A DNA stretch of 26,591 bases, from contig VHZZ01010423.1 of the NCBI GenBank assembly GCA_009801015.1, forward strand, positions 8,116-34,706, written 5' to 3'. Shown here one piece after another: positions 1 to 24,440 of this stretch. Numbering within the stretch: the first letter of the stretch is position 1; each line of letters opens with the position of its first letter. Origin of the DNA: Silene noctiflora (lineage: Eukaryota > Streptophyta > Magnoliopsida > Caryophyllales > Caryophyllaceae). The translations under genes and the position numbers were made by a program. The notes under the pieces are model-generated. The model made no database searches, was not told the origin of the DNA, and was given only the letters and a program-made list of their open reading frames with translations.

Positions 1-137
1 TTGTAACAACTTGTAATAACATAAAGTGTTCTTTTATTGACGTTTGATATGTACTTGCCTCGGGTAACCGAGATGGTAACACCTTTATCTGCCCGAAAAG
101 GTCTTGTTAAGGCTCCTTGGTAGATGGGGGTGTTACA
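1..137 (-). mobile_element. 5' end of a Ty3-type LTR (partial, leaves window)
   Basis: Read on the minus strand, this piece begins at 137 with TGTAACACCCCCAT and runs off the left edge. It contains a CCATCTCGGTTACCCGAGG block. The same start and the same block recur on the plus strand from 25828, so the two are members of one LTR family in opposite orientation. TG at the start fits an LTR boundary. The LTR start falls inside the reading frame of another retroelement (138-1169), so this element inserted into that one. The family name and Ty3 assignment come from memory of similar plant LTRs; the boundary and the match to the right end are seen directly. Confidence 0.7.
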
Positions 138-1169
138 GGTAGGAGTAAGAAATTCAACCTCAACATATAAGCAATCCTCAAATTTCTCCAAAATGGGTTT
201 TTTAAGGAAGTCAACCATATCATCCCATTTTTTTCCAATATTCACACTTTCCTCACTCCAAAAATCATTACAAAAATCATTTTTCTCATCATTCTCCTCA
301 ACTTTCTCTTCATCACTCAAAGCATATTCCCTTTCACTATAAACTTCATCTTCCATGTAGTCAAAAAGTGGGTTTTCCATCGTCATAGTCACATCACACA
401 ATTCCTCAAAAGTGGGGTTTTCATGGGTTTTGATCAAGGAAAATTCAACTCCTTGATCACTAACAATGGCTGGCGAAGTCTCAAGTTCACTTTCTTCCTC
501 AATCAAGTTAGGAATACAAGCATCCTTAAGACAAGAGGTAGGTATTTGGATTTTCTCAAGCACACAATTTTCATTCTATTCAATGTCAAGGGTACCATAA
601 GGCATACTCACACACTCTTCATCGTAAGGCTCATCAAGAATATCATACTCACAACTTGTCATCATAACATTCACATCAAAGGGTGTACATTGATCCTCAA
701 GGCATGTAGGAGCAAGGTGAAGAGGGTTGATGGTGATATGGGATTCATTGCCTACATGGAGGTTAGATGGCTCTAATGTTTAGAAAAAGGGATGTTGACT
801 CATTTCGGTCTCAAGAGATTGGCCATTCAAATCTAACATCTTTTGTGTTTCTCTCGTTCTCAACAAAAGACAACGCATCTCCTTTGAAAGGTCATTTACC
901 TCGCTTCTTATATTGTTCAAAAGAGAAGTTTGATAGGCTATCTCCGACTCATTAGAATTATTAGCCAAGTATTTGAGAAGCTCTCACCTCTCATCATATG
1001 ACATAAAATCGAACATTCCATCACAATTTTGCTCAATCATATCCCTAACCTCAACAAAGACACCATCATATATTATATGACAAAATTCCCATATTTCAAC
1101 ATCACAAGTCACAACCATATTGATAAATGTAAGACTCAAGTCTATTCCAAAAAACATGCAATGATTCAT
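138..1169 (-). pseudogene. Decayed retroelement reading frame (5' part, gag-side region)
   Basis: One minus-strand frame runs from an ATG at 1169 down to 138 and is open except for three stops: TGA at 984-986, TAA at 780-782 and TAG at 576-578. All three are in the same frame, so the segment looks like one former coding region broken by point mutations. The encoded residues are acidic, rich in Glu, Asp and Asn, with no domain I recognise. It lies just downstream of a primer binding site (1310-1327) and LTR (1331-3573), where the 5' leader or gag-side region of a Ty3-type element is expected. It ends abruptly where another LTR starts at 137. Function is unknown; an accessory or gag-leader protein is an inference from position. 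Confidence 0.6.
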
Positions 1170-1309
1170 TTTGAAATTGTGGAAAGTAGAATATTATCAT
1201 TCTTTTCTTTCAAATTCCCATTTTTTTCAAATTTTTCATTTTTTTTTTTTTGAAAAGCAATAAAAACTAGATCTAAACTAACTAAAACCAATATCAATCT
1301 TAGACACCG

Positions 1310-1327
1310 TCCCCGGCAACGACGCCA
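1310..1327 (-). other. Primer binding site, tRNA-Asp type
   Basis: On the minus strand this reads TGGCGTCGTTGCCGGGGA. It matches the complement of the 3' end of plant tRNA-Asp (as I recall that sequence) at 17 of 18 positions, with one C-to-T change. Three bases (AAA) separate it from the TATCA end of the neighbouring LTR at 1331, the usual spacing for a primer binding site. tRNA-Asp priming is known for Athila-like and some other Ty3 elements of plants. The position sets the element's sense strand as minus. Confidence 0.8.
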
Positions 1328-1330
1328 TTT

Positions 1331-3573
1331 TGATAGCGGAATTGTCGCCTAACCCGCATCAAACAATATTTATAAAACTCAATACCAAACTAATTAATGT
1401 AGTAGGGTAAGGAGGTCGATCCACAGAGACGGTTAGGATTGATGTGTTGATCTTGGTCGGTTTAGTCTAGTTAATCAAAGGTTGAAGATTTGAATAATCT
1501 AAAAGCAACTAAACTAGTTAAGGCAATAAACAATCAAAATGAAAGTAAATACGAATAACTAATTAAAGGGAGTTAGGGGGAGTTAAGGTGTCGGGTCCGA
1601 TCGCTAGCTCAACTATCCAACCCATGAAAGGCAACAAGAAAGAGAGTAAGACGGTCTTTCAACCCAAGATAATCCAACCAACCCTTGGCCTAATTTCTAA
1701 GTCAAAGAGGTCATCTAAGACAAGGTGTCAACTTAGAAATTTCTCACTAAGTCGAATTTACAATTACCCGGGTCGAATCGTCACTCTAACCGAATAATTC
1801 CCACCAAACCCTTAAAAGATTAATTCTAGTCTTTAAAATGGTAAAAATGGAAGCATAATCGTCCAATGGTGGAACTAACTCAAGAACCCTATCCCCTTTT
1901 CCCCCTAACTAAAGACTACTCACTAATTATCATAAAAACTGAACTAAATAAATTACCCACTAATAATAAAGCACTACTAAACATGATTAACAAGATAAAG
2001 ATGGGAACTTGCACTAATTAAACATTAAACTAATAAAGATAAGAACTTGAAATTAAATAACATGAATAAAGATGAAGAGAAGGAAAAATTCATACCAAAT
2101 TGGAAATGTATATGTATAAAGGAACTAGATATAGAAGATGGTTACATAAAGAACAAATCTTGAACCCGATTAAGTTAACTAAATCGATTTCTAATCTAGA
2201 CGAAAGAGAGGAAACCTAGAAAATAATTGTGAAAATATTCTACACTAAAACTAAAGTGAGTCCTAAAAGTGGGTGCCCCCAATTTTTGCATTTCACATCT
2301 TTATATAGAGAGTATCATTAAGGGTAGAAAGGTAATAATGTGTCTAAAAATAATGTCAGAAGGAAAACTAATGCTTATTAGAGTAATAATAAACAAACTA
2401 TAAGAAGCCAAAAGGAAGTGTCATAAGCCAACGAGACCCACAACGTCAACAACAAACACCTCATCAATACTTTCACCTGATTAAAGCATCAAAACATCCT
2501 ATCAGGTATAATTTCGCCCCTCGGCAGTTGATTGATTTCACCCAATAGATTACTCTCTTTCCTTCTTCCTTTCTTCTTTACTCCAAATTCCACTATGCTC
2601 AATTGAATAGCTGCTGCGGACTCGGTTCAAAGAATTCGAATTTGGCGCAGCTGAATATGTGAGTGGTGGTGAATATTGGCGCAGAGGAGTACGATGGTGG
2701 TCGATTGTGAGGAGAACGAACTCGGGTTGCACTGATTCGGGTCCAATATACCTGATGATGTAGAGTAGAGCAGTTCGGTGGTCGCACCTGATGTTGTTGC
2801 TCGGAGTTTCGGGTTCTGGGATTGATTAGCTTCAAATTAATCGATGTTAGGCTCGACGGCGGAGATGATGAATTGAAATCATGGCAGCTCAGGTGAGCAC
2901 GGTGGTGATTGGGTTGTTCATGGAGGCTTCATGTCAACTCAGATTTCAATTCCAAGTCCGATGGGTTATTGCTGGTGGTTCGATTGATGGGTAGTCAAAT
3001 GGTGGATGTTTAGTATGGCGGAAGTGAGCACAGTGGTTGATGGTGATGTGGTATTGGTGTTGAGTTTGGCGATGGTGATGAATGAGTGGATGAAGAGGGG
3101 AACGGAGACTGGTTCGGAACTGACACGAACCTGATGATGCGAACTGAGGCGTTTGGGGATGGAGGGGCAGGCGTGGTCGTGGCCTCGGTGTCGGGTTGGC
3201 TGCATCAAGAACAAGGGAGCAACACGGAATGCGTGGTGGTTTCTTGGAGAATTGTCCATGTCAATTTGGTCTCCAATTCTTATCCTACTCGGCCCATATT
3301 TACTTTATTCATGGCTGACTTGACTTTGACCCGTCTTTACTCTTCATCTTGCAGCTTTTCCGTCTCGCTTCTGCTAGCTGTTAACACCTATAAAATATCA
3401 AAACAAAGAGCAATACCAAATTTCGACAAATAACATTTATTCACAATAATTATAATAAAACTAACAATTATTAATTAACATATAAAATGAGCTATTGTCG
3501 ATCAAAAGACACAAAATCAAATCGACTAGAGGTATAAATAGGGGTCAAATCGATACCAAAATTATAGCTATCA
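1331..3573 (-). mobile_element. Long 5' LTR of a Ty3-type retrotransposon
   Basis: The 2243-bp segment starts (plus strand) with TGATAGC at 1331 and ends with GCTATCA at 3573, a perfect 7-bp inverted terminal repeat with canonical TG/CA ends. The left end abuts a primer binding site, so this is the 5' LTR of a minus-strand element whose 3' partner lies beyond the window. A TATA box on the minus strand sits at 2301-2307, making 2310-3573 U3 and roughly 1331-2270 R plus U5. The middle of U3 (about 2540-3370) is richer in G+C and holds only short spurious reading frames. The right boundary rests on the inverted repeat and a TATAATTTTGG-type start that looks familiar. A shorter alternative ending near 2506 (CTATCA) is possible. 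Confidence 0.65.
2301..2307 (-). promoter_or_regulatory. TATA box of the LTR promoter
   Basis: The minus strand reads CTCTATATAAAG around this site, a good plant TATA box. It lies inside the LTR at a place that would separate U3 from R. Transcription would start about 30 bp further on, near 2265-2275, and run left towards the primer binding site. Confidence 0.5.
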
Positions 3574-5093
3574 GTGGTTGTATAAGCAATTATAGTGTCA
3601 CGTTTTAAGACTATCATTATATAAATTTGATAATATTACGATTAATATTTATATTACTAATATAATGTATCTGTTTATGTATTTAGTACACTTTTCATTT
3701 CCACACTCTTACCATTAAAAAAAAACAATAAACTCAATTCCCTAAAACCTAATTTGATTATAGAAAATGTATTTGATTTGTTTATTAGTAACTATTGATC
3801 ATATTAATGTTTTTCTTCTCCCTTTTTCTAGTATTTATTTCCGTTTTATTCATGAACTTAGATTTTTAAGGTTTTCTTGGATTGACGATGATTGTGTTGA
3901 AGTCAGGTGTAAAAGACGTGTCGGAGAAAAGGGTACAATAGTGATGGTTAACAATTGGTCAATGAGCGAGAGAGTTGGGTTTTGACATGTTTTTAGAAGG
4001 GGCAGAGCTGGTTGATGGTGGCTTGGAAGGGGCTGATAGGTTGGTGGCAACCTAGGAGATGGTGGGCGTGTTGGTGGTGGAATAATGCGTTTTTGTTTAA
4101 ATTTAAAAAAAAAAAAAAAAAAATCTATATCGAACACGATTTGGTTAATTCTCTATTTCTATCTCTTTATATATTTTTCTCTTCACACAATATTATTATT
4201 TTTGTTTAATGATGTATTTATGGAATTCTTTTTCCTCCCTGTAGCTCGCGTCTTTTAGGCTTTAATTTGTTTTGTTCTCATTGCAATGCATTTTATTTAA
4301 ATTGTTGCATAATACGACTTTAGAAGAGTTATGGCGTATTTTATATCGTCCTTATAATACGATATATTAATTTTCTTACGCCATTATAATATTTGAAGAC
4401 GTTATATGAAAATTTATGTTGAGACATTAATTTTGAAGTTTTCCTTATGCATCCAATTTATTAAAATTCAGGAGATATATAACAAAAGAAGGGACACCAT
4501 TTACAAACAACGTAAAAATATAGAGTGATGTAATATGATTTTTATTTGTCGTATAATTGATTTTGGCAACAAAACCCAAAATTTTTTATATTTTATTTTT
4601 CTTTTGATGTTGTATAATGTACTTTAAAATAAAAAAAAATCCAAATTTTGATGTTTATTGTGCTCTAGTTTGTATTTAATGCTACAAATATTATAAACTT
4701 TTTCTTTTTCTTTTTCTTTTTAAATAATAAATAAATGATAATAACGTGGCTTATTAAGTTAGATATATTGATATGACAATTAGATAAGTGTGTAATTGTA
4801 TATCTGTATATAGATTTCATTAACTTTGTTTAACCATCAATTGCTGAGCACTCGAATAAAAGAGGACTAGAAGCATAAATTACAAAATATCCCACCAAAG
4901 AAAGCATTCAATTTTGTCCGTGTTTACTCTAATTTTCTTGTATTTGAGATAAGGACACACGCAAACACAAGAAATCATTAATTGTGAACTCAGAAACTTC
5001 ATCAACCTTTTGTTTTGTTATTTTTATTACATCCTTACATTTATAAGTTGTCTAACATCTACACACAAAAGTAGTCAATTCCCAATTCAAAAC
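3574..5093. other. AT-rich intergenic region upstream of XRN4
   Basis: No gene is supported here. The first five bases (GTGGT) would be one copy of the target site duplication of the adjacent LTR, but the partner is outside the window. Around 3880-4080 the sequence is G-rich and GGTGG-rich with short open frames of no recognisable content. It ends in a 19-base A run at 4105-4123, which could be a retroposed tail, though I see no flanking duplication. From 4290 to 4720 the DNA is strongly AT-rich with repeated 'taatacga'-like words. The remainder is plain AT-rich spacer. Confidence 0.5.
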
Positions 5094-5201
5094 CCAAATT
5101 AGGGTTCTTCAATTTCTCTTTTCCCCAAATCTAGAGTTTTCATATAAACAACAGATCTTGTCAACTTTCCATTTACAATTACTAATTTATTCATTGATTG
5201 A
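5094..5201 (+). promoter_or_regulatory. XRN4 proximal promoter and 5' leader
   Basis: This stretch leads directly into the start codon at 5202. It holds a TTAGGGTT word at 5099-5106 (telo-box-like, the complement of AACCCTAA), a CT-rich run typical of plant leaders, and a TATAAA at 5143-5148. If that TATAAA were the TATA box the leader would be under 35 nt, which is short, so transcription may instead start upstream in the CT-rich DNA. The transcription start site cannot be fixed from sequence alone. Confidence 0.35.
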
Positions 5202-18998
<13,797 letters not shown>

Positions 18999-19800
18999 TG
19001 CATCAAAACTTTTGATTCTCTTTCTAAAAGGTTACATTTTTTTAGCGTAAAGGGAGCCAGGGGCAGTTTTTGATGCTGGCGGCTTTCAAACCCAGGCCAT
19101 GAGTACTCTCAAGGACTTAACAAGCTAAGCTAGTTGACGTGTGCTTCGATAGGTTTAAGTATGTATATTTGTGTATTGATTGCAGACTTGCACGGTTAAT
19201 TGAACTAAAACAATGCGGGTGCAATATCTTGGAGAAGAAGATTAATTATGTAACCGGCTGGAAGTAATGAATGTGGGTGCATGCCCATCAGCGTGCCTGC
19301 ATGGTATGTGACAATTTTCAGCTTTTTGGACTAAAATGAAGTCGAGTAGTGTTGAAGGAATGTTGTGTCAGGATGTTAATATGTGACTATAGTAAAGTGT
19401 CAAGGTTTCAGACAACTCTTGCATTTTAAAGGCGGACAAAAGATGAGAACTTTTTGTGCTTTTGCTGCAAAACGTTCCCTGTCGCTGCTGTATGTATATC
19501 CTGGATATCAGGGGCATGCTGATTTACATATCCTTTGGATCGAGGGATGGCTGTGAATGAAACGGTCTTATTGTTCAGGTGACATAAGTGCAGGATTACT
19601 AAAGGCAGCGTATTTTCAGTTTTTTTTTTTTTTATCAAGTGTTCTAATTCAGATTTCAGGGTAGAAGGGCCATTATATGTACCATCGTTTATAATTTAAT
19701 TGTTTCACATTATTTTTTCTGTAATATCTAAGATTTTATGTAGACTCTCATTGTACAATTGCAGGCTTCTGCTAATCCATTGGATAGGGTATGAAGTATC
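18999..19800 (+). other. XRN4 3' UTR and downstream flank
   Basis: The sequence after the TGA has no conserved reading frame. The 3' UTR end cannot be fixed; no strong AATAAA signal is seen soon after the stop, as is common in plants. A T run at 19620-19633 and T-rich DNA to about 19740 fit a cleavage region. A minus-strand open frame at 19426-19638 has no recognisable content. Confidence 0.4.
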
Positions 19801-22400
19801 AACCCGAACACATGCCTTCAGATTCAGTCAAGTCTTACTAGACTAGCTCCATCAGTGTAGACAAGTAAAGCTATCCACACTCCACACTTCGTCAATTATA
19901 ACCTATAGTTACAAATTTCATTCTGATTGCTTGAATGTTGAAGGAAGCTGGTGGTATATGTTCACTGCATGTGCGGTTACTGTTAGGCTTTGACAAATCA
20001 GCTGTGTTTTAGTAGTCATACATTCATGGAGTGATTATTTCAGCTCTGGCTTGTCTTAGGTTGTGGCCTGTAGGGTTTGTGTCTTTACAAGTCAATTTTA
20101 GATTGTGGAAATACGTGTGTTGCTTCAGTAGTCATTGTGTTCTTAAGGTTATTTTGCTCATGCTTGTTTCGGTATGGGTTGTGTGGCTATTTCATGTGTT
20201 TAATTTGACTTAGTTCGAGTAGAATCGTGTCGGTCATTGGATCTATCTATAATGAAGTGGACTTATTATAAATTTAGAACATTACTCTTTTATCTACACG
20301 TTTTGGTAAATTCCATATACCTTTTCCAATTTTGCTGCTCCCGCCATTTTATCAATCTTCATTCTCTACCATTTCCGTACACCTCTGTTGCTGCATCTCT
20401 GTCCTCGTTTGGCTGACCACTACCATATCCGTCCCCGTATTGCTGACCACCACCATCTGTAATGACTATCATCTCATTTGGGTCGCTGTCCTTGTACAAA
20501 AAATGGTATTACCGGTTATGTGAGGAGATGGTGATTGTGGCGCAAGATGCTGCACCAAGCAGGATGGACAAGTCGAAGTTAGTTGACGAGTCGGAAGGTG
20601 GTTGGAGCTTTTGAGATTTAACCAAAACTTCTGTGGATATCAATGGATTTGAGTTTATTTAAGTGCTTTGATGGGGTTGATTGTGGGAGTAATTGATGGG
20701 ATTTTGTTCAAGTATGAGGTTGTAGATTGAATGGACTGGATTCGAGAGAGTAGATGAATTCGTAAAAGAATACTCGTATTTCAAACCGAGTATATTAAAA
20801 CAGTAATTACCTAAATTTACAACTCTGACTAGTTACAAGTCCCATAGTCCCAAACTAACCCATCACGTTTTTTGGTGGCATACACACTTCTGCTCCGTCT
20901 TTGGGTAAACATCAAATCAAACCATTTCCGAACGTTTGATTAAAATACACTATATGTATTGAATTAAAGCATTAAAGCATGGAATTGGCTTAAATTATTG
21001 ACACTATTTTCATACGTTTAATAATTGAAATATACCCGTATAAAAGGAGGAAGTGTTGAAAGAAAAAAATTCAAAAATGAGACGCAAAGTAAGAAAAAGA
21101 GAATATGCAGGCAGATGAGGAAAGCTATAGATTATTATGAAGTTAATTTGAGTTGAAAAGGAAGGTTATACAGCCATACAGGTAGAAGGACTAATTACTA
21201 ATAGATGTAAATCTGGGGTATATTAACCACAAATCATGACTTAACGGGAAATATTGACGGAAGGCCAACTTCTGGCCACAAAAGAAGCTGCCGATAGAGT
21301 TCAAGGGTCCACCGTGTAATTTAGAAAACGACAGAGTACAAAGTGGAAAGGTCAGTAATTAAGAGGTGATAGTATAAGAACCCAATAAAAATTTCTTGTA
21401 ATGTGGCTCAACATTGAAAATTATTGTAATACAAGAGTTTATGGATAATGGCTATAGTTAGACCAACCAAAATTGACCCGGCCGAACATACCCGATGCCC
21501 AAATTGAGGACTCGAACTTGACCCAAACCCAAACCCGAATTAATCCGACCCTATATGACCCGTTCATAATGTTTATTGTTAAAAACTAACCGTTATCCCT
21601 AAATAATTTCCTAACCCGACTTAACTCACTTGACTCGTTTGTCAAGTCTAGGTAAAGTTGATTTTATATTAGGTCGGTTGTGAAACTTCTTTTACCATGT
21701 AAGGTGGTATACATGTATTACAGTAGTGTTTTCCCACGCACTGCTGTCGCCACCCCATCCGGTTGGATTGGCTTGGCTTCATCGTGCTCTGTGTGATGTG
21801 TAACTGTAGCCCGACATCAATCAAGATTACTCGGCAACTGAAAGAACTGAGACTGACAGCAGTATGCCTCATCAGTCATCCCATTCGATCGAAAAGGCAA
21901 ATGGTGTATATCAAAGTATCAAACAGATATATTATAATGTCTTTGCATTTACTATACAACTTCAAGAACAACCAAGGCCGGCCTCTATAAGAATCTGCGT
22001 GTTCTCTATTCAAATCATTGCTATACATAAAATTATGTGAGTTGCCACACAGAATCAACATTATTCAGCAACTTACTTTCTTATGTCAAACTAAAATATG
22101 GCAAATAAAAAAAAAACAAGTGACAAAAAAAACGTATCAGCTAACGCCACGGTTACTATTACTACCTACACAGATATAATCATCAGCCAGAATTGATGGA
22201 TCAAACAGCAATCTAAATTAGACGGAAAATTCACTCACAATCCACCAGACCATTTCTCTACTTCAATCATTCGCCTAACTCATCTCCGACTTATAATCTC
22301 ATAATATGCTCAAACAAATTCACGCCTTACAGAGATTGACCAAAGCCGGGTTGTAATCCGGCTTCAATGTAATCAATCCCCCATTTGTTGCTTAACAATC
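19801..22400. other. Intergenic region between the convergent XRN4 and GeBP-like genes
   Basis: No gene is supported. Positions 20320-20760 contain C-rich then G-rich sequence with short frames of no recognisable content. Positions 21470-21660 hold repeated CCCAAACCC, GACCCG and AACCCGA words, a style common in dispersed plant repeats, without clear ends. Positions 22100-22400 should include the 3' UTR of the GeBP-like gene, which is transcribed leftwards. Poly(A) signals are not clear. Confidence 0.45.
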
Positions 22401-22759
22401 TCAACTCTCCATCGACCGGAGCTCCTCCAAGGACAACTTAATTTGGTCCTGAACCAACTCCAATCGTTTAGAGTACACCTCCAACTCCAAAATTTGTTGC
22501 TTCCTCCATTTCTCATCCATTCCTCCTTCAACATTGGTCACCCCAGTGAAATTCAATGGCACCGCGTTTAACGCCAACGTCCCAACACCCTTAAAACCCC
22601 GACTCCCACCATTATTGGGACTTGCAACAATTGCGCTATTGGTGGCATTATTGATGAGATTTTTCAAGACAGGGGATAAACAGTTCCTAACTGTCTCCTC
22701 CACCAATCCCTGCAATGGTGGACTCACACCAACATTATTCACGTAATTATTCGGACCCA

Positions 22760-22798
<39 letters not shown>

Positions 22799-23789
22799 TA
22801 TTATTATTACCGATACTGTTAACAACATTGTTATTCACGATACCACCCTCGGTCTTGATCATCTTCTCTTCCACCTTCCCCCCTGTAACCCTAGGTCGCT
22901 TCCTGGTCGACAATTTCGACAATCCTGCACTCGAAGTCATGTCATAGCCCCCGCCACTGCCACTGCCACTCCCACCACCCGGACTGGCCGCATTCAAATT
23001 AATATGACTGATGACATAACTACTATTGACCGGTCTAGGCGGTGTGGCAGCCGCAATTGTAACCGGATTATAAACAGCGTTTCGATTAGGGTTATGATCC
23101 TCATCATCATACTCAACAACAGCAACAACACCACCACCAGGACCAGCACCAACACCGCCTCCAGCGCGATAACTAGCAGACAAATTAGACCAAATCTTCC
23201 TAGAAATCTCAAAAGTAGCGTGATCATGAGGAGACTTAAACACAAAATCCTTACCAGAAGTCATCTTGCTAAGAACATTCCGATACTTTTTCTTCAAACG
23301 GCGTAGTTTCTCAACAAGCTGATTCTTATTAAACTCAAGCTGAAGCTTATTCTTGATCTGATCATAAAACGCCGCCGTATCATGATGATGACCAGAGGCA
23401 GTGGCGCCACCGCGGGAGGTGGTGTAGTCGAGAAACCCTTGAAGAAGCTCGATCTCATCCTCGTCGGTCCATAGCCGTTGAAAAAGGCGTCGTGAGTCGT
23501 CGATCGGCTTTCTCTCCGGCGGCGCCGCGGTGGCGATGACGGCGGTGATTGCGGTGGTAGTGGAGGGAGGCGGCGGCGTAGGGATTACGGTAGGAGGAGG
23601 GACGGTGGTGGTTAGGGTTGTGGGGGGTGAAACGGTGTCGTCTGGGTCATCGGATGAGTCGGGGTCAGGAACGACGTCGTTGGAGTCGGAAGAAGGGTCG
23701 TCGGATGAAACGACGTCGTCTTCAAGGTCGTCGTCAGGGAAGATGGGAGGAGGGTTGGGTGGTTCGGAAGGGATGGGATCGGAGGACAT
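22401..23789 (-). CDS. GeBP/STOREKEEPER-related transcription factor (DUF573), single exon
   Basis: The 462-residue product belongs to the GLABROUS1 enhancer-binding protein family, plant-specific nuclear DNA-binding proteins, some members of which act in leaf development and cytokinin or sugar responses. Residues 1-95 are an acidic Asp/Ser/Pro-rich disordered arm. The DUF573 DNA-binding domain spans about 102-203, opening with RLWTDEDEIELLQGFLDY, passing through the basic LVEKLRRLKKKYRNVL (158-173) and closing with HATFEISRKIWSNL. Then come Gly-rich linkers, a TRKRPR basic cluster (295-300, probable nuclear localisation signal), a 16-Asn tract with one Ser (328-343), and a C-terminal helical segment (423-462) with leucines spaced for coiled-coil dimerisation. 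A single coding exon is usual for the family. The first ATG of the frame at 23789 was chosen. The gene faces XRN4 tail to tail. The exact subfamily member cannot be named from sequence alone. Confidence 0.9.
22761..22808 (-). repeat. ATT/AAT microsatellite encoding a poly-Asn tract
   Basis: Plus-strand ATT repeats (eleven, one ACT, then four) read on the coding strand as AAT codons for Asn with one AGT for Ser, giving residues 328-343 of the GeBP-like protein. Nearly all Asn codons are the same triplet, so the tract arose by slippage and is probably length-variable between individuals. Confidence 0.9.
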
Positions 23790-23819
23790 TTTTGGTTAGG
23801 GAGAAGGGGAAAGGAGAGA

Positions 23820-23846
23820 TTGTTGTTGTTGTTGTTGTTGTTGTTG
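23820..23846 (-). repeat. (CAA)9 repeat in the 5' leader of the GeBP-like gene
   Basis: Nine TTG triplets on the plus strand give a CAA repeat on the transcribed strand, ending 31 bp upstream of the ATG. CAA-rich leaders are unstructured and can favour translation in plants. That this one lies in the mRNA is inferred from its closeness to the start codon. Confidence 0.75.
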
Positions 23847-24440
23847 TGGGTTGGGTTTGTTGAAAAATGGGAAAAGAGAGAAGTGTGTGGGTTAGGTTAA
23901 GGAGAGACCGCGTGGTTAGGAGAAGAGAAGAGAGGTTCACGAGGAGTTTGTTTAGGGAAGGTAAGGGTCACATTTTCAGAATTCATGGCTTGTGTTACTA
24001 ATTGGGTGTGTCGTGTGTGTGGTGTGTCTTGCGTGTTGGGCTACGGAACTTGGGAAGTCTTACTTTTCGGGGAATGGGAGTTAGGAGGAGATATATTCAT
24101 TACGAGGTTGTTACTTGTTGGTACAATGGGTGAATGGGTCAATTTGATCCGGTTTCGGTTTGATAGTTTATGTCAAGCAACTCAAGTAGGTGATATATAT
24201 ATTATTGGGTGCTGCTATTTGGCGTCGACAGATTACTTCAAATCGTCGACAAATTACGCGAAATGGATAATTTTACCCCTCTCACACATTTGACTTAACA
24301 TCTCATTAATCTCTCTCATCTATCTAATGAACTTCAAAATCAATCGAATTCACTCACGGGTTCTGTAACGATTTTCAACGAATTTGAATTACAGAATTCA
24401 CAAGTTCTCATGCATGTTAAGTACTAAGATTAAACAAAAG
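23847..24440 (-). promoter_or_regulatory. Putative promoter region of the GeBP-like gene
   Basis: This is the upstream flank of the minus-strand gene and no other gene is seen in it. Near the gene the transcribed strand is CT-rich (23870-23940). A TATATATAT stretch at about 24192-24202 is some 400 bp from the ATG and would imply a long leader. At 24224-24251 a GTCGACA(G/A)ATTAC word occurs twice, 21 bp apart. The transcription start is not determined. Confidence 0.35.

Noticed and set aside
1331..2506. Shorter LTR ending at CTATCA near 2506
   Set aside because: It gives only a 6-bp inverted end and leaves just 200 bp of U3 upstream of the TATA box. The 3573 end gives 7 bp and a more typical U3 start. 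Kept as an alternative only.
2599..3433. Open frames of 78 to 115 residues within 2599-3433
   Set aside because: They fall in the U3 part of the long LTR, are low-complexity and overlap on both strands without any domain.
3850..4137. Retroposed gene ending in the A run at 4105-4123
   Set aside because: No conserved frame and no flanking direct repeat could be found.
22758..22810. CRISPR-like or satellite array
   Set aside because: It is a plain trinucleotide microsatellite within a coding exon. No spaced direct repeats of CRISPR type occur anywhere in the window.
23530..23863. Two plus-strand open frames (89 and 81 residues)
   Set aside because: They are antisense to the low-complexity N-terminal part of the GeBP-like gene and consist of simple repeats.
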